6,210 nucleotides of DNA from a bacterium (GTDB taxonomy: Bacteria > Bacteroidota > Bacteroidia > B-17B0 > Aurantibacillaceae), in NCBI GenBank assembly GCA_027364695.1, contig DAHXOV010000192.1:1-6210 (forward strand), read 5' to 3'. How positions within the stretch are numbered: the stretch's first letter is position 1; each line of letters starts with the position of its first letter. A model generated the notes under the pieces. The model saw only the letters and a list, made by a program, of their open reading frames with translations. It was not told the DNA's origin and made no database searches. The translations under genes and the position numbers were made by a program. Shown here piece by piece: positions 5,998 through 6,210 of this stretch.

Positions 5998-6210
5998 ATG
6001 AATGAAATAATGACTAAAAAACACACACATACCTCACCCCTGAAATCCAACGAGAAAGAAACCCCTTTGATGAAACAATACAATGGAATAAAAACACAAT
6101 ATCCTGATGCCATTCTACTCTTTCGTGTAGGCGATTTCTACGAAACCTTCGGAGAAGACGCTAAATTAACCTCTAAAATTCTTGGCATTACCCTTACCAA
6201 ACGCGCCAAC
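5998..6210 (+). CDS. mutS: DNA mismatch repair protein MutS, N-terminal part (cut by window end)
   Basis: The first 71 codons of MutS, the ATPase that recognises base mismatches and small loops in DNA and recruits MutL. The visible part is the start of domain I: a variable polar, Lys-rich leader (about 1-20), then [18 protein letters not shown] and [16 protein letters not shown]. The latter contains the F-Y-E motif (Phe47, Glu49) whose Phe stacks on the mismatched base and whose Glu contacts it in characterised MutS proteins. [11 protein letters not shown] follows, as in Bacteroidota MutS. The clamp and Walker ATPase domains lie beyond the window. Two starts are possible: ATG at 5998, used here, and ATG at 6010, which gives a 67-codon visible part equally compatible with the family. 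Neither has a Shine-Dalgarno. The gene lies beyond a strong terminator, so it should have its own promoter. Confidence 0.93.
   Translation, partial: MNEIMTKKHTHTSPLKSNEKETPLMKQYNGIKTQYPDAILLFRVGDFYETFGEDAKLTSKILGITLTKRAN

Noticed and set aside
5922..6113. Antisense 63-aa frame over the start of mutS
   Set aside because: It covers the conserved MutS N-terminus on the other strand and shows only a hydrophobic chance translation.

Overview
This is an AT-rich window (about 30% GC judged by eye) with every supported gene on the + strand. The gene families point to a member of the Bacteroidota: a BatA-type anchor plus vWA protein, the Bacteroidota-type dihydroorotase-like protein, a DoxX-like protein, an Ig-like cell-envelope lipoprotein, a lysine/alanine histone H1-like peptide and a MutS of the [14 protein letters not shown] type. 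Genes lack clear Shine-Dalgarno sequences, and the promoter-like motifs resemble the TAnnTTTG -7 element of that phylum, which fits. I cannot name a genus; the look is that of a low-GC Chitinophagia/Saprospiria/Sphingobacteriia-like lineage, but that is inference.

Positions 32-5455 hold four closely spaced genes with gaps of 24, 12 and 18 bases, no visible terminator and no strong internal promoter. They are probably one operon: (1) a 676-aa membrane protein with BatA anchor, vWA and periplasmic domains; (2) a 432-aa dihydroorotase homologue that has lost most of its metal-binding residues and is probably non-catalytic; (3) a 137-aa four-helix DoxX-like membrane protein; (4) a 541-aa exported Ig-like domain protein, probably a lipoprotein. 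Three of the four act at or outside the inner membrane. The second is a cytosolic pyrimidine-pathway relative, most likely a structural partner of aspartate transcarbamoylase.

Positions 5452-5767 are the most unusual stretch. A 68-residue unrecognised ORF overlaps the end of the Ig-like gene through ATGA. It is followed after 4 bases by a 34-residue peptide made of eight A-K-K-x tetrads, encoded by a 12-base tandem repeat. This is a minimal histone H1-like basic protein. It has a Bacteroidota-like promoter just upstream and a textbook intrinsic terminator just downstream (5789-5823), so it is probably also transcribed as a short independent unit.

Positions 5824-5997 are a 174-base intergenic region with a perfect TAnnTTTG motif, a small dyad and a 30-codon ORF overlapping the next start codon. 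From 5998 to the end is the 5' part of mutS, the mismatch recognition ATPase, cut by the window edge. I saw no RNA gene, insertion sequence, CRISPR array or clear mobile element. The window is mostly ordinary chromosomal content; the degenerate dihydroorotase and the tiny repetitive basic protein deserve the closest look.
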